Positions 24,863-36,075 are shown, counted from the first letter of the stretch. The stretch: DNA of 53,183 nt from Enterobacter cancerogenus (GCA_000773965.1 JRUP01000005.1:1-53183), one strand, 5' to 3'. Made by a program: numbers and translations. The notes: generated by a model not told the origin, from the sequence alone.

Positions 24863-25750
24863 TCACATCAGCAAACGATCCAGCTCTGCGCACTGCTCAA
24901 CCGTGAGTTCACCGCCATAATTACGTGAATGGCTGCTTATAGAATCATATTTGCGCGCCACTGCGGTTTTGATGGTCGTGACAAAGTCATCGCCGATGGT
25001 GTAAATCGCCATCAGCTTACCAATACGCTGTTGAATCTGTGCCAACTGCGCTAACTCTCCCGCTCGCCATGCGTGCATCGCCTCGGCAAACAACTCCGGC
25101 ACTATGTTGTTTAAGCCGGAAATCACCCCGGCACCGCCTGCCAGCAAATTAGGCAGAAGATATTCGTCATACCCTGAAAGCACGGTGAAATCAGGGCGAA
25201 CCTTTTTGGTTTCTTCAATCAGGGCCCGATTATGTGAAAGACAATCCATGGTGTCTTTAATGCCGATAAACTGCGGCAGTTCAGCGGCTAATTCTGCTAC
25301 CAATGCCGGCGTTAAATCGCAACTGGTGCGCGCCGGAAAGTTGTAGGCAAACCACTTGCCGCCTAACTGTTTATCCAGTGCTTTGAAGTAGCTCAACAGC
25401 TGTTTCTGCGTTTGCCCATAGTAGTAGGGCGGCAAAACCATCACGGCGTCATAACCGTTTTGCCAGGCGGCTTCAGCGAGCTGCAACATGTCGGGAACAC
25501 AGGTACTTGAGATATTCGCGACCATGGTCAGTGGCGAAAGCTGACGAGCTTCGCGAATCAGCATCAGCCGTTCCTGCTGGGTCAGAGAAGCAAACTCCCC
25601 GATACTGCCCATCAGCAACAGCGTATCAATCCCCGAGCCATTCAGGCGCGCAAAGTGGCGGCCTAGCGCATCAATATCGAGCTTATTATGTTGATCGAAA
25701 GGGGTAACTGAAGGACACCAGACGCCAGTTAATTCAGGTTGTGAAGCCAT
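24863..25750 (-). CDS. DapA-family aldolase/lyase
   Basis: A 295-residue TIM-barrel enzyme of the dihydrodipicolinate synthase/N-acetylneuraminate lyase family. The Schiff-base lysine is Lys165 (FIGIKDTMD), the catalytic tyrosine Tyr136 (FAYNFPART), and GSIGEF at 48-53 matches the substrate-carboxylate loop. It differs from housekeeping DapA and may split a 2-keto-3-deoxy sugar acid or a related keto acid. GAGGAT precedes the ATG. It is alone and convergent with yjdM. Confidence 0.88.
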   Translation of the reverse strand: MASQPELTGVWCPSVTPFDQHNKLDIDALGRHFARLNGSGIDTLLLMGSIGEFASLTQQERLMLIREARQLSPLTMVANISSTCVPDMLQLAEAAWQNGYDAVMVLPPYYYGQTQKQLLSYFKALDKQLGGKWFAYNFPARTSCDLTPALVAELAAELPQFIGIKDTMDCLSHNRALIEETKKVRPDFTVLSGYDEYLLPNLLAGGAGVISGLNNIVPELFAEAMHAWRAGELAQLAQIQQRIGKLMAIYTIGDDFVTTIKTAVARKYDSISSHSRNYGGELTVEQCAELDRLLM

Positions 25751-25917
25751 AACGCGATCCTCGTTTTTTAAAAATGAAACATCGTTTTAACTTAGTGCTC
25801 GTGACTGACATTAACCAGTGACAAAGGGTAAAAAGGTGAGACATCGCACTTTTCTCTTCGCTTCGCGATTGAGAAAACAGGTAGTGTGATGCTCTTCAGC
25901 CAGACAGGAGCGTTGCC

Positions 25918-26694
25918 ATGCAAGACTGGAATCCACAGCTGTATCGTCAATTTGAATCGGAACGCACGCGCCCTGCGCGTGAACTCTTAGAACGTATTCC
26001 TCTTACCGACGTGCATTTCGCCACAGACCTCGGATGCGGTCCCGGCAACAGCACTGAGCTGCTGGCGCAAGCGTGGCCAGGCGCGGTGATTACAGGCATC
26101 GATAGCTCTGCAGCCATGCTGGAACAAGCGCAAGAGCGGTTACCTGCCTGCACGTTTCTGCAGGCGGATATTCGTACCTGGCAGGCGAGCCAGCCACAGC
26201 AGGTCATCTATGCGAATGCTTCGCTGCAGTGGTTAACCGATCATCACACGCTGCTGCCGCATTTGGTTGAACAGCTGGATATCGGTGGCGCTCTGGCGAT
26301 ACAGATGCCGGACAATCTTGAAGAAGCCTCTCACAGCTTGATGCGTAAGGTTGCGTCTAGTGAACGCTGGCAGGCACATATCTCGCCACAGGCCGCGGAT
26401 CGCAAACGCCTGCTGAGCACGGAACAGTATTATGACTTGCTGAGTGATGCAGGCTGTCAGGTGGATATCTGGCGTACCACGTACTATCACCCGATGGCCG
26501 ATGCGCAGGCCATCATTACCTGGCTCCGTGCCACGGGCTTGCGTCCTTTCCTCGCTGGATTGACCGAACAGCAACAAGCGGATTTTCTGCATGACTATCA
26601 TCAAGCATTAATGCCGGCTTATCCCCCACGCACCAACGGCCAGGTTTTGTTAGCTTTCCCACGCTTATTCATGGTGGCAGTGAGAACGCGTTAA
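25918..26694 (+). CDS. tam: Trans-aconitate 2-methyltransferase
   Basis: A 258-residue SAM-dependent methyltransferase that matches E. coli Tam along its length: start QDWNPQLY, motif [29 protein letters not shown] and IQMPDN. Tam methylates trans-aconitate, an inhibitor of the citric acid cycle. AGGAG lies nine bases before the ATG. Confidence 0.92.
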   Translation: MQDWNPQLYRQFESERTRPARELLERIPLTDVHFATDLGCGPGNSTELLAQAWPGAVITGIDSSAAMLEQAQERLPACTFLQADIRTWQASQPQQVIYANASLQWLTDHHTLLPHLVEQLDIGGALAIQMPDNLEEASHSLMRKVASSERWQAHISPQAADRKRLLSTEQYYDLLSDAGCQVDIWRTTYYHPMADAQAIITWLRATGLRPFLAGLTEQQQADFLHDYHQALMPAYPPRTNGQVLLAFPRLFMVAVRTR

Positions 26695-26796
26695 AATTGC
26701 TGGAAGCGGTTGCGCAAATTGGTGCGACAGAGGTTGAAAAGGGCGCTCTTTTGCACCATTTATGGCTAACGCGCAGCGCCAAAACAGGAGAAGGCG

Positions 26797-27291
26797 ATGA
26801 ACGACCAACAGTTGCAGCAGCTCAGCCAGCGTATTGGCGAACAGCTGAAGAAACGCGAGGCAACGGTGACCGCGGCGGAATCTTGCACCGGTGGCTGGAT
26901 CGCCAAAGTGTTCACCGATATCAGTGGCAGCTCTGCCTGGTTTGAGCGGGGTTTCGTGACCTACAGCAATGAAGCCAAACAGCAGATGGTGGGTGTACAG
27001 ACAGCAACCCTGGCGCAGTATGGCGCGGTGAGTGAGCAAACCGTAAGGGAGATGGCGCGAGGGGCCTGCAATGCCGCTGCCGCTGAGTTTGGTATTGCCG
27101 TGAGCGGGATTGCGGGGCCAGATGGTGGTTCGGCAGAAAAGCCAGTGGGTACAGTGTGGTTTGCCATTGCCGGACCTGGCGATCGTGTTCTGGCGCAGCG
27201 GCAGATCTTTGCCGGAGACCGTGACGCGGTGCGTCGGCAATCCGTGAGCTGGGCGCTGCAAACACTGCTTGATGAATTTCTGACAAATTAA
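26797..27291 (+). CDS. pncC: Nicotinamide-nucleotide amidase (CinA C-terminal type)
   Basis: A 164-residue protein equal to the stand-alone CinA C-terminal domain (YgaD/PncC). TAAESCTGGWIA contains the catalytic serine, and VSGIAGPDGGSAEKPVGTVW is the family core. It turns nicotinamide mononucleotide to nicotinate mononucleotide. As in E. coli it lies just upstream of recA. Confidence 0.94.
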   Translation: MNDQQLQQLSQRIGEQLKKREATVTAAESCTGGWIAKVFTDISGSSAWFERGFVTYSNEAKQQMVGVQTATLAQYGAVSEQTVREMARGACNAAAAEFGIAVSGIAGPDGGSAEKPVGTVWFAIAGPGDRVLAQRQIFAGDRDAVRRQSVSWALQTLLDEFLTN

Positions 27292-27293
27292 AC

Positions 27294-27321
27294 TTGATAC
27301 TGTATGGTCATACAGTATAAT
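27294..27321 (+). promoter_or_regulatory. recA promoter with perfect LexA (SOS) box
   Basis: TTGATA (27294-27299) and TATAAT (27316-27321) are 16 bases apart. Between and over them lies the perfect palindrome TACTGTATGGTCATACAGTA at 27298-27317, a LexA site that covers the promoter. Confidence 0.96.
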
Positions 27322-27385
27322 TACCGGCAACAGAACGAGCAGGCACACAATGCTGTCGGCTTACCCAGCATGATTAGGAGTGGAA

Positions 27386-28456
27386 ATGGCGATTGACGAG
27401 AACAAACAGAAAGCTTTAGCTGCCGCGCTGGGCCAGATTGAGAAACAATTTGGCAAAGGCTCGATCATGCGCCTGGGTGAAGACCGCTCAATGGACGTAG
27501 AAACCATCTCAACCGGTTCACTGTCACTGGATATCGCGTTGGGTGCTGGTGGCTTGCCGATGGGGCGTATCGTTGAGATCTACGGACCAGAATCTTCCGG
27601 TAAAACCACGCTGACGCTGCAGGTGATTGCCGCTGCACAGCGTAAAGGTAAAACCTGTGCCTTTATCGATGCTGAGCATGCGCTTGATCCGGTGTATGCC
27701 AAAAAACTCGGCGTTGATATCGACAATCTGCTGTGTTCGCAGCCGGACACCGGTGAACAAGCGCTGGAGATTTGTGATGCGTTAGCTCGCTCCGGTGCCG
27801 TTGATGTGATCATCGTTGACTCCGTGGCGGCACTGACGCCGAAAGCGGAAATCGAAGGTGAAATCGGTGATTCTCACATGGGTCTGGCCGCACGTATGAT
27901 GAGCCAGGCGATGCGTAAGTTAGCGGGTAACCTGAAGCAGTCCAACACGCTGCTGATCTTCATCAACCAGATTCGTATGAAAATTGGTGTGATGTTTGGT
28001 AACCCAGAAACCACCACCGGTGGTAACGCGCTGAAATTCTATGCTTCTGTTCGTCTTGATATCCGCCGTATCGGTGCGATTAAAGAGGGCGATGAAGTGG
28101 TCGGTAGCGAAACCCGCGTCAAAGTGGTGAAGAACAAAATTGCTGCGCCATTTAAGCAGGCTGAATTCCAGATTATGTACGGTGAAGGCATCAACACCTT
28201 TGGCGAGCTGGTGGATCTCGGCGTGAAACACAAACTGGTTGAGAAAGCCGGTGCGTGGTACAGCTACAACGGCGAAAAGATTGGTCAAGGTAAAGCGAAC
28301 TCGACCAACTTCCTGAAAGAGAACCCAGCGATTGCTAACGAGATCGATAAGAAGTTACGCGATCTGCTGCTGACGGGTGCAACGGCTGGAGCGGGTGCAG
28401 CAGAAATCTCTGCTGATGACTACGAAGAAGCTAGCGAAACCAACGAAGATTTCTAA
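27386..28456 (+). CDS. recA: RecA recombinase
   Basis: A 356-residue RecA. Walker A is GPESSGKT at 67-74; the L1/L2 regions and the acidic C-terminus (ending SETNEDF) are as in enterobacteria. It forms filaments on single-stranded DNA for strand exchange and for LexA cleavage. The start at 27386 (MAIDENKQK) is the family start and is preceded by AGGAG. LexA control is visible just upstream. Confidence 0.99.
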   Translation: MAIDENKQKALAAALGQIEKQFGKGSIMRLGEDRSMDVETISTGSLSLDIALGAGGLPMGRIVEIYGPESSGKTTLTLQVIAAAQRKGKTCAFIDAEHALDPVYAKKLGVDIDNLLCSQPDTGEQALEICDALARSGAVDVIIVDSVAALTPKAEIEGEIGDSHMGLAARMMSQAMRKLAGNLKQSNTLLIFINQIRMKIGVMFGNPETTTGGNALKFYASVRLDIRRIGAIKEGDEVVGSETRVKVVKNKIAAPFKQAEFQIMYGEGINTFGELVDLGVKHKLVEKAGAWYSYNGEKIGQGKANSTNFLKENPAIANEIDKKLRDLLLTGATAGAGAAEISADDYEEASETNEDF

Positions 28457-28467
28457 GATACCCACCA

Positions 28468-28496
28468 CGGGAGCAGCGATGCTCCCGTTTGCTTTT
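28468..28496 (+). terminator. Terminator after recA
   Basis: CGGGAGCA pairs with TGCTCCCG across GCGA, followed by a T-rich tail. It lies between recA and recX, so recX would be expressed partly by read-through, as in E. coli. Confidence 0.85.
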
Positions 28497-28565
28497 CCCC
28501 GTCAACACTTCCCCTGATCGTCTTCTTGCTTTACCCTGCGCAACAGTCAGAACAAGGTCAAATTC

Positions 28566-29081
28566 ATGTCATCATCACCTTCAACGGCTTCGGTGCCGAC
28601 ATTTTCCCGTTTGCTGGATCGTGCCATGCGTGTGCTATCGCAGCGTGACCACAGCCGTGACGAATTGAAGCGTAAGCTGCAACTCTCTTCTCAGCGTGCG
28701 GCTTATCTGAAGCAAGAAGAAAATGTGCCGATACCGGATGAGCTGCTGGAAAAGGTGCTCGACTGGTGCCAGGAGAGTGGCTGGCTCAATGATCAGCGCT
28801 TCACCGAACGCTTTATCCAAAGTCGGGCGCGCAAAGGATATGGTTCACAGCGCGTGCGTATGGAATTGCAGCAGAAGGGCATCAGCCGCGATGAGATCAA
28901 TCAGGCGATGATGGATACTGAAGTGGACTGGAGCCAATGTGCGGCCGAATTGGCTAAGCGTAAATTCGGTGAACCTCTGCCGCAAACCTGGGCTGAGAAA
29001 AGCAAGGTACAGCGCTTTTTAATGTCGAAAGGCTTTATGATGGAAGATATTCAGGCAGTTTTCAGAAATATTGACGACTGA
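28566..29081 (+). CDS. recX: RecX, regulator of RecA
   Basis: A 171-residue helical protein with the RecX pattern: FSRLLDRAMRVLSQRDHS, then WLNDQRFTERFIQSRARKGYGS, and a final RFLMSKGFMMEDI. It inhibits RecA filament extension. It lies 109 bases after recA, beyond a terminator, and probably shares the recA promoter. Confidence 0.95.
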   Translation: MSSSPSTASVPTFSRLLDRAMRVLSQRDHSRDELKRKLQLSSQRAAYLKQEENVPIPDELLEKVLDWCQESGWLNDQRFTERFIQSRARKGYGSQRVRMELQQKGISRDEINQAMMDTEVDWSQCAAELAKRKFGEPLPQTWAEKSKVQRFLMSKGFMMEDIQAVFRNIDD

Positions 29082-29215
29082 AAGGCGATGGGATTTTACT
29101 TCCCACTGAAGAAAATTTATCTTATTCCCACTTTTTGTTCCTCAATCAGCGGTAAACCTGCAGATGTGGTTTGCCCGCGAAAGGGAACGTTCGTTAGCGT
29201 GATTCCAGGAATTAT

Positions 29216-31843
29216 ATGAGCAAGAGCACTGCTGAGATCCGTCAAGCGTTTCTCGACTTTTTTCATAGCAAGGGACATCAGGTTGTAGCCAGCAGCTCCC
29301 TCGTACCGAACAACGACCCAACGTTGCTGTTTACCAATGCGGGAATGGTGCAGTTTAAAGACGTTTTCCTCGGTCAGGATAAACGCGATTATGCACGCGC
29401 AACCACGTCTCAACGTTGTGTACGCGCCGGTGGTAAGCACAACGATCTTGAGAACGTTGGTTACACCGCTCGTCACCACACCTTCTTTGAAATGCTGGGT
29501 AACTTCAGCTTTGGCGACTACTTCAAGAAAGAAGCGATTGCTTATGCCTGGGAACTGCTGACGGGTGAACAGTGGTTCAAGCTGCCGAAAGAACGTCTGT
29601 GGGTCACCGTTTATGAAACCGATGATGAAGCCTTCGAAATCTGGGCTAACGATGTCGGTGTGCCGCGCGAACGTATTATTCGCATCGGCGATAACAAGGG
29701 CAGCGCCTACGCGTCTGATAACTTCTGGCAGATGGGTGATACCGGCCCTTGTGGTCCGTGCACCGAAATTTTCTACGATCATGGCGACCATATCTGGGGT
29801 GGCCCACCGGGCAGCCCGGAAGAAGATGGCGATCGCTACATTGAGATCTGGAACATCGTCTTCATGCAGTTCAACCGTCAGGCCGACGGCACCATGGAAC
29901 CTCTGCCGAAGCCTTCTGTTGATACCGGTATGGGCCTGGAGCGTATCGCCGCGGTACTGCAGCATGTTAACTCCAACTATGAAATCGATCTGTTTGCCAA
30001 GCTGATCAAGGCTGTTGCTCAGGTAACCGGCGCGACCGACCTCAACAATAAATCGCTGCGCGTCATCGCTGACCACATCCGTTCCTGTGCATTCCTGATC
30101 GCTGATGGCGTCATCCCATCGAATGAAAACCGTGGCTACGTGCTGCGCCGTATCATTCGTCGTGCAGTGCGTCATGGCAATATGTTGGGAGCTAAAGAAG
30201 CCTTCTTCTACAAACTGGTTGCGCCATTGATCGACGTCATGGGTGATGCTGGTGAAGACCTGAAACGTCAGCAGAAGCATGTTGAAAATGCCCTGAAAAA
30301 TGAAGAAGAGCAGTTCGCTAAAACGCTGGAACGCGGCCTGGCTTTACTGGATGAAGAGTTGGCCAATCTGCAAGGCGATACGCTGGATGGCGAAACTGTC
30401 TTCCGTCTGTATGACACCTTCGGTTTCCCGGCGGATTTGACCGCTGACGTCTGCCGCGAGCGCAATCTGAAGATTGATGAAGCGGGCTTCGAAACAGCCA
30501 TGGAACAGCAGCGCCAGCGTGCGCGTGAGGCCAGTGGTTTTGGCGCGGACTACAACAGTGTGATTCGCTTTGATGCCGCCACTGACTTCAAAGGCTATGA
30601 CCAACTGCAGGCTGAAGGCACCGTGCAGGCGCTGTTCGTTGGCGGTCAGCAGGTTGAGCAGATCTCGGCTGGCCAGGAAGCGGTAGTGATTCTGGACCAA
30701 ACACCATTCTATGGCGAGTCAGGTGGCCAGGTGGGCGATACTGGGGTGTTAACTGGGCAGAATGCTGAATTCAGTGTCCAGGATACACAGAAGTATGGCA
30801 AAGCCTTTGGTCATATCGGTAAGCTCAACAGCGGTGAGCTGCGTGTAGGTGACCGCCTCAATGCACAAGTGGATGAAGAGCGCCGTGCTCGTATTATTCT
30901 CAACCACTCCGCAACGCATCTGATGCATGAAGCGTTACGTGAAGTATTGGGCGATCATGTCGGTCAGAAAGGCTCACTCAACAACGATAAATACCTGCGC
31001 TTCGACTTCTCTCATACCGAAGCGATGAAGCCAGAGCAGATTCGTACCGTTGAAGATATCGTTAATACCCAGATTCGTCGCAATTTACTCATCCAGACTG
31101 AAGTAATGGATCTGGATGAAGCGAAAGCGCGTGGCGCAACGGCGTTGTTCGGTGAGAAGTATGAACAGCGTGTGCGCGTGGTTAGCATGGGTGAATATTC
31201 CGTTGAGCTGTGCGGCGGTACGCACGCAGCGCGCACTGGCGACATTGGCCTGTTCCGCATTCAGTCTGAATCCGGCACGGCGGCAGGTGTGCGTCGTATT
31301 GAAGCGCTGACGGGTGAAGGTGCGATTGCTCAGCTGCATGCGCAGAGCGATCAGATATCTGAGATTGCTCAGGTGGTTAAAGCCAACAGCAGTAATCTGA
31401 ATGAGAAAGTGCGCGGCCTGGTTGATCATGTCCGCGCGCTGGAAAAAGAACTGCAACAGCTACGCGATCAGCAAGCGGCGCAAGAGAGTGTCTCGCTAAG
31501 CAGTAAAGCGATGGACGTGAAGGGGGCCAAACTGCTGGTCAGCGAGCTTAACAACGTTGAGCCGAAGATGCTTCGCACCATGATGGATGACCTGAAGAAT
31601 CAGCTCGGCTCGGCCATCATTGTGCTGGCAACGGTTGCTGAAGGTAAGGTTTCACTGATTGCTGGGGTGACTAAAGACCTGACTGACCGCGTCAAAGCGG
31701 GTGAGCTGGTCGGCGAACTGGCCGCTCAGGTTGGCGGAAAAGGTGGCGGTCGTCCTGATATGGCTCAGGCGGGTGGTACAAACCCTGAGGCACTGGCTGG
31801 CGCACTGGCTGGCGTGTCGGAGTGGGTGAGTAACCGACTGTAA
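29216..31843 (+). CDS. alaS: Alanyl-tRNA synthetase
   Basis: An 875-residue enzyme, near the 876 of E. coli. The class II catalytic part has [18 protein letters not shown]; the editing domain has [11 protein letters not shown] with His564 and His568, and [13 protein letters not shown]. The C-terminal DHHA1-like domain ends with [15 protein letters not shown]. It charges tRNA-Ala. Confidence 0.99.
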   Translation: MSKSTAEIRQAFLDFFHSKGHQVVASSSLVPNNDPTLLFTNAGMVQFKDVFLGQDKRDYARATTSQRCVRAGGKHNDLENVGYTARHHTFFEMLGNFSFGDYFKKEAIAYAWELLTGEQWFKLPKERLWVTVYETDDEAFEIWANDVGVPRERIIRIGDNKGSAYASDNFWQMGDTGPCGPCTEIFYDHGDHIWGGPPGSPEEDGDRYIEIWNIVFMQFNRQADGTMEPLPKPSVDTGMGLERIAAVLQHVNSNYEIDLFAKLIKAVAQVTGATDLNNKSLRVIADHIRSCAFLIADGVIPSNENRGYVLRRIIRRAVRHGNMLGAKEAFFYKLVAPLIDVMGDAGEDLKRQQKHVENALKNEEEQFAKTLERGLALLDEELANLQGDTLDGETVFRLYDTFGFPADLTADVCRERNLKIDEAGFETAMEQQRQRAREASGFGADYNSVIRFDAATDFKGYDQLQAEGTVQALFVGGQQVEQISAGQEAVVILDQTPFYGESGGQVGDTGVLTGQNAEFSVQDTQKYGKAFGHIGKLNSGELRVGDRLNAQVDEERRARIILNHSATHLMHEALREVLGDHVGQKGSLNNDKYLRFDFSHTEAMKPEQIRTVEDIVNTQIRRNLLIQTEVMDLDEAKARGATALFGEKYEQRVRVVSMGEYSVELCGGTHAARTGDIGLFRIQSESGTAAGVRRIEALTGEGAIAQLHAQSDQISEIAQVVKANSSNLNEKVRGLVDHVRALEKELQQLRDQQAAQESVSLSSKAMDVKGAKLLVSELNNVEPKMLRTMMDDLKNQLGSAIIVLATVAEGKVSLIAGVTKDLTDRVKAGELVGELAAQVGGKGGGRPDMAQAGGTNPEALAGALAGVSEWVSNRL

Positions 31844-31868
31844 CGAATTAAAATTCAGCATCGTGAGC

Positions 31869-31901
31869 AGCGCCAGAACCCCCATGTTCTGGCGCTTTTT
31901 A
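31869..31901 (+). terminator. Terminator after alaS
   Basis: AGCGCCAGAAC pairs with GTTCTGGCGCT and is followed by a T run. Confidence 0.92.
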
Positions 31902-32093
31902 ACGCGGTGTGCACCCGATAATGACAAAGTCCGGTTGATGTAGTGTATTTCGGCTAAACTAACTATCAGCAGAATGTATTGGCGTGGCGATGCACAATGG
32001 TGTATTTGTCATAGACATTGTTCAGCGTTATATGATGGATATGGCCGGGAGACCGAACAGGCCCGACTCTTTTAATCTTTCAAGGAGCAAAGA

Positions 32094-32279
32094 ATGCTTA
32101 TTCTAACTCGTCGAGTTGGTGAAACCCTCATGATTGGCGATGAGGTGACTGTAACGGTGCTGGGTGTTAAAGGTAACCAGGTCCGTATTGGCGTCAATGC
32201 GCCTAAAGAAGTTTCGGTGCATCGCGAAGAAATCTATCAGCGTATCCAGGCCGAAAAAACTCAGCAAACGAGTTACTAA
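32094..32279 (+). CDS. csrA: Carbon storage regulator CsrA
   Basis: A 61-residue RNA-binding protein, identical in pattern to enterobacterial CsrA ([36 protein letters not shown]). It binds GGA motifs in mRNA leaders to control carbon storage, motility and biofilm. AAGGAG lies upstream. It stands alone between alaS and the tRNA operon. Confidence 0.99.
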   Translation: MLILTRRVGETLMIGDEVTVTVLGVKGNQVRIGVNAPKEVSVHREEIYQRIQAEKTQQTSY

Positions 32280-32287
32280 CGGATTCA

Positions 32288-32320
32288 GCGCCTCGCATCC
32301 TGCGAGGCGCTACCGCTTTT
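32288..32320 (+). terminator. Terminator after csrA
   Basis: GCGCCTCGCA pairs perfectly with TGCGAGGCGC around TCC, just after the csrA stop codon; a T-rich tail follows. Confidence 0.85.
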
Positions 32321-32491
32321 ATCCTCCCATCTTCATTTTTTCCGCCCTGAACCTCATTTTCTTTCTTCCCATTTTGTTAACTGCAACATGCTTTCGCTGT
32401 TGATTAATCACTCTTTTTGTCGGCAAAACATCCTAATTGCGCGTCATTTGTGCAAACAGAACGATATCCAGAAAAAGTCGGGAAAAATTGT

Positions 32492-32519
32492 TTGACTTAT
32501 AAGTGCGGGAAAGTAATAT
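32492..32519 (+). promoter_or_regulatory. Promoter of the tRNA-Ser/tRNA-Arg operon
   Basis: TTGACT and TAATAT are 16 bases apart, followed by a GC-rich discriminator (GCGCCACGC) typical of promoters under stringent control. Confidence 0.8.
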
Positions 32520-32582
32520 GTGCGCCACGCAGTGCCGATGAGCAGAAACAAGTTCAGAAGCACGGTTCGGAAGAACGCGTAA

Positions 32583-32675
32583 GGTGAGGTGGCCGAGAGG
32601 CTGAAGGCGCTCCCCTGCTAAGGGAGTATGCGGTCAAAAGCTGCATCCGGGGTTCGAATCCCCGCCTCACCGCCA
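32583..32675 (+). tRNA. serV: tRNA-Ser (GCT)
   Basis: A 93-base serine tRNA with a long variable arm, anticodon GCT in CTGCTAA, T loop GGTTCGAATC and encoded CCA end. It is first in an operon with four arginine tRNAs, as in E. coli. Confidence 0.98.
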
Positions 32676-32683
32676 TTTCCGAT

Positions 32684-32760
32684 GCATCCATAGCTCAGCT
32701 GGATAGAGTACTCGGCTACGAACCGAGCGGTCGGAGGTTCGAATCCTCCTGGATGCACCA
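32684..32760 (+). tRNA. argV: tRNA-Arg (ACG), copy 1
   Basis: A 77-base cloverleaf with anticodon ACG (read as inosine-CG after editing) and encoded CCA. It is identical to the three following copies. Confidence 0.97.
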
Positions 32761-32845
32761 TTCGGAAAACTGAAGTAAGAGTGAACGAGCAGTTCCTTTC
32801 ATGGTGAGTTGTCAGCACCCTGCGTTGTACAAGAATTAACTCGAT

Positions 32846-32922
32846 GCATCCATAGCTCAGCTGGATAGAGTACTCGGCTACGAACCGAGCGGTCGGAGGT
32901 TCGAATCCTCCTGGATGCACCA
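32846..32922 (+). tRNA. argY: tRNA-Arg (ACG), copy 2
   Basis: Identical 77-base arginine tRNA with anticodon ACG and CCA end. The spacer before it (85 bases) differs from the other spacers. Confidence 0.97.
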
Positions 32923-32980
32923 TTCTTCGTATCATTCCCAGGTTGATTGCAGTAAGTCCATCGTAAGAAAATCTCTCAAT

Positions 32981-33057
32981 GCATCCATAGCTCAGCTGGA
33001 TAGAGTACTCGGCTACGAACCGAGCGGTCGGAGGTTCGAATCCTCCTGGATGCACCA
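32981..33057 (+). tRNA. argZ: tRNA-Arg (ACG), copy 3
   Basis: Identical 77-base arginine tRNA, separated from copy 2 by 58 bases. Same operon. Confidence 0.97.
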
Positions 33058-33108
33058 TTCTGTTTTCTTCATGCTATTCTCAATGTGTTTCATCAGTCAG
33101 ACCCCAAT

Positions 33109-33185
33109 GCATCCATAGCTCAGCTGGATAGAGTACTCGGCTACGAACCGAGCGGTCGGAGGTTCGAATCCTCCTGGATGCACCA
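33109..33185 (+). tRNA. argQ: tRNA-Arg (ACG), copy 4
   Basis: Identical 77-base arginine tRNA, 51 bases after copy 3 and last in the operon. No strong terminator hairpin is evident right after it. Confidence 0.97.
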
Positions 33186-33418
33186 TCTCCTGTTCGAAAC
33201 AATCAACGCCCGCTTTCTGAATTTACTTCCCATTTTTCTTCATCACGCAAAAATCACTTATATAACCGCCATTTATCCCCGGTATCGCTACCTGACCTTT
33301 TTCCGAAAACAAAAATAGCTAATGCTTTCAAAGCATTTGCTGTTAAGCACACCTGGCGACAACCTAAGCGCATTACGCTAAAGTAATGGCTCATTTTGTG
33401 GTGCTCGATGGAGTGACA

Positions 33419-33985
33419 ATGTACGACCAATATGACGCCCTGATTTTCGATATGGACGGCACAATCCTGGATACTGAGCCGACACATCGAAAAGCCTGGC
33501 AGCAGGTGCTGAGCCGTTACGGTTTCACCATGGATGAGAAAAAAATGGTGAGTTTTAATGGCGCGCCCACCTGGCAGCTGGCGCAGTACATTCTTGAGCA
33601 GAACAACGCTGAGCATGATCCTCATTTACTGGCCGCAGAGAAAACCGAAGCGCTCAAGGCGATGTTGCTGGATGATGTACGCCCTTTACCGTTAATGGAC
33701 GTGGTAAAAGCGTATCACGGTCGTCGTCCCATGGCGGTGGGTACTGGCAGTGAACACAGCCTGGCAAAGGCTCTGCTGGAAGCCTTGGGTGTCTATCATC
33801 TGTTTGATGCCGTTGTCGGCGCGGATGATGTGCAGCGCCATAAACCCCAACCCGAAACCTTTTTACGCTGCGCCGAGTTAATGGGCGTGGCACCTGAACG
33901 CTGTGTGGTATTTGAAGATGCTGACTTTGGTGTTCAGGCGGCGCGAGCCGCGGGCATGGATGTGGTTGATGTCCGTTTACTGTGA
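33419..33985 (+). CDS. yqaB: YqaB, HAD-family sugar phosphatase
   Basis: A 188-residue haloacid dehalogenase phosphatase, equal in length to E. coli YqaB. Motif I is FDMDGTILDTEP, motif II VGTGSEHSL, and the last motif VVFEDADFGVQAARAAGM. YqaB acts on fructose-1-phosphate and 6-phosphogluconate. The ATG at 33419 follows GGAG; its stop overlaps yqaA. Confidence 0.94.
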   Translation: MYDQYDALIFDMDGTILDTEPTHRKAWQQVLSRYGFTMDEKKMVSFNGAPTWQLAQYILEQNNAEHDPHLLAAEKTEALKAMLLDDVRPLPLMDVVKAYHGRRPMAVGTGSEHSLAKALLEALGVYHLFDAVVGADDVQRHKPQPETFLRCAELMGVAPERCVVFEDADFGVQAARAAGMDVVDVRLL

Positions 33986-34410
33986 ATGAAATTCTGACCT
34001 ATGGATCGTTATTCGGCAGTAGCTTTCTGAGTGCCACCCTGCTTCCGGGAAGTTCAGAGGCTGTGCTGATTGCTTTGCTGATCGCCCAAAAGGGTTCGAT
34101 CTATGGATTGTTATTGGCCGCATCAGTGGGAAACACGCTGGGCGGCCTGACCAACATTATTCTTGGTCGCCTCATGCCGCCAAAAGGGCAGGGGCGATGG
34201 CATGACACAGCAATGACGTGGTTACATCGATTGGGTCCTGCAGCGCTGCTTTTAAGCTGGCTGCCGGTAGTGGGCGACCTGCTTTGCGTGCTTGCAGGCT
34301 GGTTGCGCTTTGCCTGGCTGCCCTCGGTGCTGTTCCTCGCCATCGGTAAAACGCTGCGTTATATCGTTATCGCGACCGCCACATTACAAACAATGCAATG
34401 GTGGCATTGA
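33982..34410 (+). CDS. yqaA: YqaA, inner membrane protein (DedA-like)
   Basis: A 142-residue membrane protein with about four helices and the SNARE-associated/DedA-like core ([34 protein letters not shown]). It starts with GTG overlapping the yqaB stop (GTGA). The order yqaB-yqaA-gshA is as in E. coli. Function not settled. Confidence 0.9.
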   Translation: MNEILTYGSLFGSSFLSATLLPGSSEAVLIALLIAQKGSIYGLLLAASVGNTLGGLTNIILGRLMPPKGQGRWHDTAMTWLHRLGPAALLLSWLPVVGDLLCVLAGWLRFAWLPSVLFLAIGKTLRYIVIATATLQTMQWWH

Positions 34411-34483
34411 TTCGCACAGATTCGAGGCTACGGTTAACATTATGCTGAACAAAAATAAATTATTCGCACAGCGGGAGGTTAAT

Positions 34484-36046
34484 GTGATCCCGGACGTATC
34501 AAAAGCGCTTTCCTGGTTGGAAGCGCATCCCGACGCGTTAAAGGGTATCGGCCGTGGCATTGAACGCGAGACGTTGCGCGTCAATCCGAATGGTCACCTG
34601 GCAACCACCGGACATCCTGAATCCCTGGGTTCGGCGCTGAAGCACAGTTGGATTACCACCGATTTTGCCGAAACGCTGCTGGAGTTCATTACACCTGTCG
34701 ATCAAAGCATTGATCGGTCACTGGCCTTCCTGCGTGATATACATCGCCACACTGCGCGAGAGTTAGGTCAGGAACGCATGTGGCCGTTCAGTATGCCGGG
34801 TTATGTTGAAGATGTTGATAGCATTGAGCTGGCGCAATATGGCAGCTCTAACATCGGCAAGATGAAAACCCTCTATCGGCAGGGACTGAAAAATCGCTAC
34901 AGCGCACTGATGCAGATTATCTCAGGTGTGCATTATAACTTCTCGCTGCCACTGTCATTCTGGCAGGAGTGGGCGGATGTAAAAGATGCGGAAAGCGGCA
35001 AAGAGACCATTTCTGCCGGATATCTGCGTCTGATCCGCAACTATTATCGTTTTGGTTGGGTGATCCCTTATCTGTTCGGTGCATCTCCAGCGATCTGTTC
35101 ATCGTTCCTGCAGGGACGTGAAAGCAAATTACCCTTTGAAACGGACGGCAAGGGGACGTTGTGGCTGCCGTATGCCACCTCGCTGCGCCTCAGTGATTTG
35201 GGCTACACCAACAAGTCGCAGAGCGGTTTGGGCATCACCTTCAACTCGCTCGACGGTTACGTTGCTGCGCTGAAAGCAGCGATTAAAACGCCGTCAGAAG
35301 AGTATGCGGCCATGGGCACCAAAGATGCCGACGGCAACTGGCTTCAGCTGAACACCAACGTGTTACAGATTGAGAACGAACTGTACGCACCTATTCGCCC
35401 AAAACGTGTGACACGTTCGGGTGAAGCGCCTTCGGATGCGTTGTTACGCGGCGGTATCGAGTACATTGAAGTGCGTTCTCTGGATATCAACCCGTTCTCT
35501 GCCATTGGCGTGGATGCTAATCAGGCGCGTTTCCTCGACCTGTTCCTGATCTGGTGTACCCTGGCGGATGCCCCTGAAATGAGTTCGGACGAACTGCTGT
35601 GCAGTCGTAAAAACTGGAACCGCGTGGTCATGGAAGGACGTAAGCCGGGCCAGGTGATTGGTGTAGGTTGTAGCGATACAGAACATCCGCTGGTTGATGT
35701 GGGTAAAGCCCTGTTTGCCGATCTGCGTCGTGTTGCCGAGGTGCTCGACAGCAATTATGGCAGCACGCAATATCAACAGGTTTGCGATCAACTGGTGGCA
35801 TCGTTTGATGATCCTGAGCTAACCTATTCAGCGCGTATTCTGCATGCCATCAAAGAAAATGGCTTAACCGGCGCAGGTGTGGCACTGGCTGAACAGTATC
35901 GCCATCTGCTGTGTGAAGAGCCGTTAGAGATTTTGACCGAAGATGACTTCAGTCGTCAGGCGTTGGAATCGGTACAGGCGCAGGAAAAGCTGGAACAGAG
36001 TGATACGCTGGATTTCGAAAGTTATCTGGCAGGTCGCGAAGGCTAA
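34484..36046 (+). CDS. gshA: Glutamate-cysteine ligase
   Basis: A 520-residue enzyme matching E. coli GshA (518). Marks include [46 protein letters not shown] and [16 protein letters not shown]. It makes gamma-glutamylcysteine, the first step to glutathione. I chose the GTG at 34484, preceded by GGGAGG, because it gives the family N-terminus ([12 protein letters not shown]); the frame is open further upstream into yqaA. Confidence 0.97.
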   Translation: MIPDVSKALSWLEAHPDALKGIGRGIERETLRVNPNGHLATTGHPESLGSALKHSWITTDFAETLLEFITPVDQSIDRSLAFLRDIHRHTARELGQERMWPFSMPGYVEDVDSIELAQYGSSNIGKMKTLYRQGLKNRYSALMQIISGVHYNFSLPLSFWQEWADVKDAESGKETISAGYLRLIRNYYRFGWVIPYLFGASPAICSSFLQGRESKLPFETDGKGTLWLPYATSLRLSDLGYTNKSQSGLGITFNSLDGYVAALKAAIKTPSEEYAAMGTKDADGNWLQLNTNVLQIENELYAPIRPKRVTRSGEAPSDALLRGGIEYIEVRSLDINPFSAIGVDANQARFLDLFLIWCTLADAPEMSSDELLCSRKNWNRVVMEGRKPGQVIGVGCSDTEHPLVDVGKALFADLRRVAEVLDSNYGSTQYQQVCDQLVASFDDPELTYSARILHAIKENGLTGAGVALAEQYRHLLCEEPLEILTEDDFSRQALESVQAQEKLEQSDTLDFESYLAGREG

Positions 36047-36055
36047 AAAAGAAAA

Positions 36056-36075
36056 TGGCCACATCATTGTGGCCA
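36056..36075. terminator. Hairpin after gshA
   Basis: TGGCCACA pairs with TGTGGCCA around TCAT. Its T run is better on the minus strand than on the plus strand, so it is a weak terminator for gshA. Confidence 0.5.

Noticed and set aside
29117..30280. Long minus-strand open frame of 387 codons within alaS
   Set aside because: It lies fully opposite a conserved gene with the codon bias of alaS and shows no domain.
32684..33185. The four tRNA-Arg copies as a CRISPR-like or integration array
   Set aside because: Each unit is a full tRNA with anticodon and CCA end; this is the known serV-argVYZQ operon and no integration scar is seen.
32618..33318. Open frames of repeated protein sequence over the tRNA genes
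   Set aside because: The repeats are only translations of the four identical tRNA-Arg genes and are not proteins.
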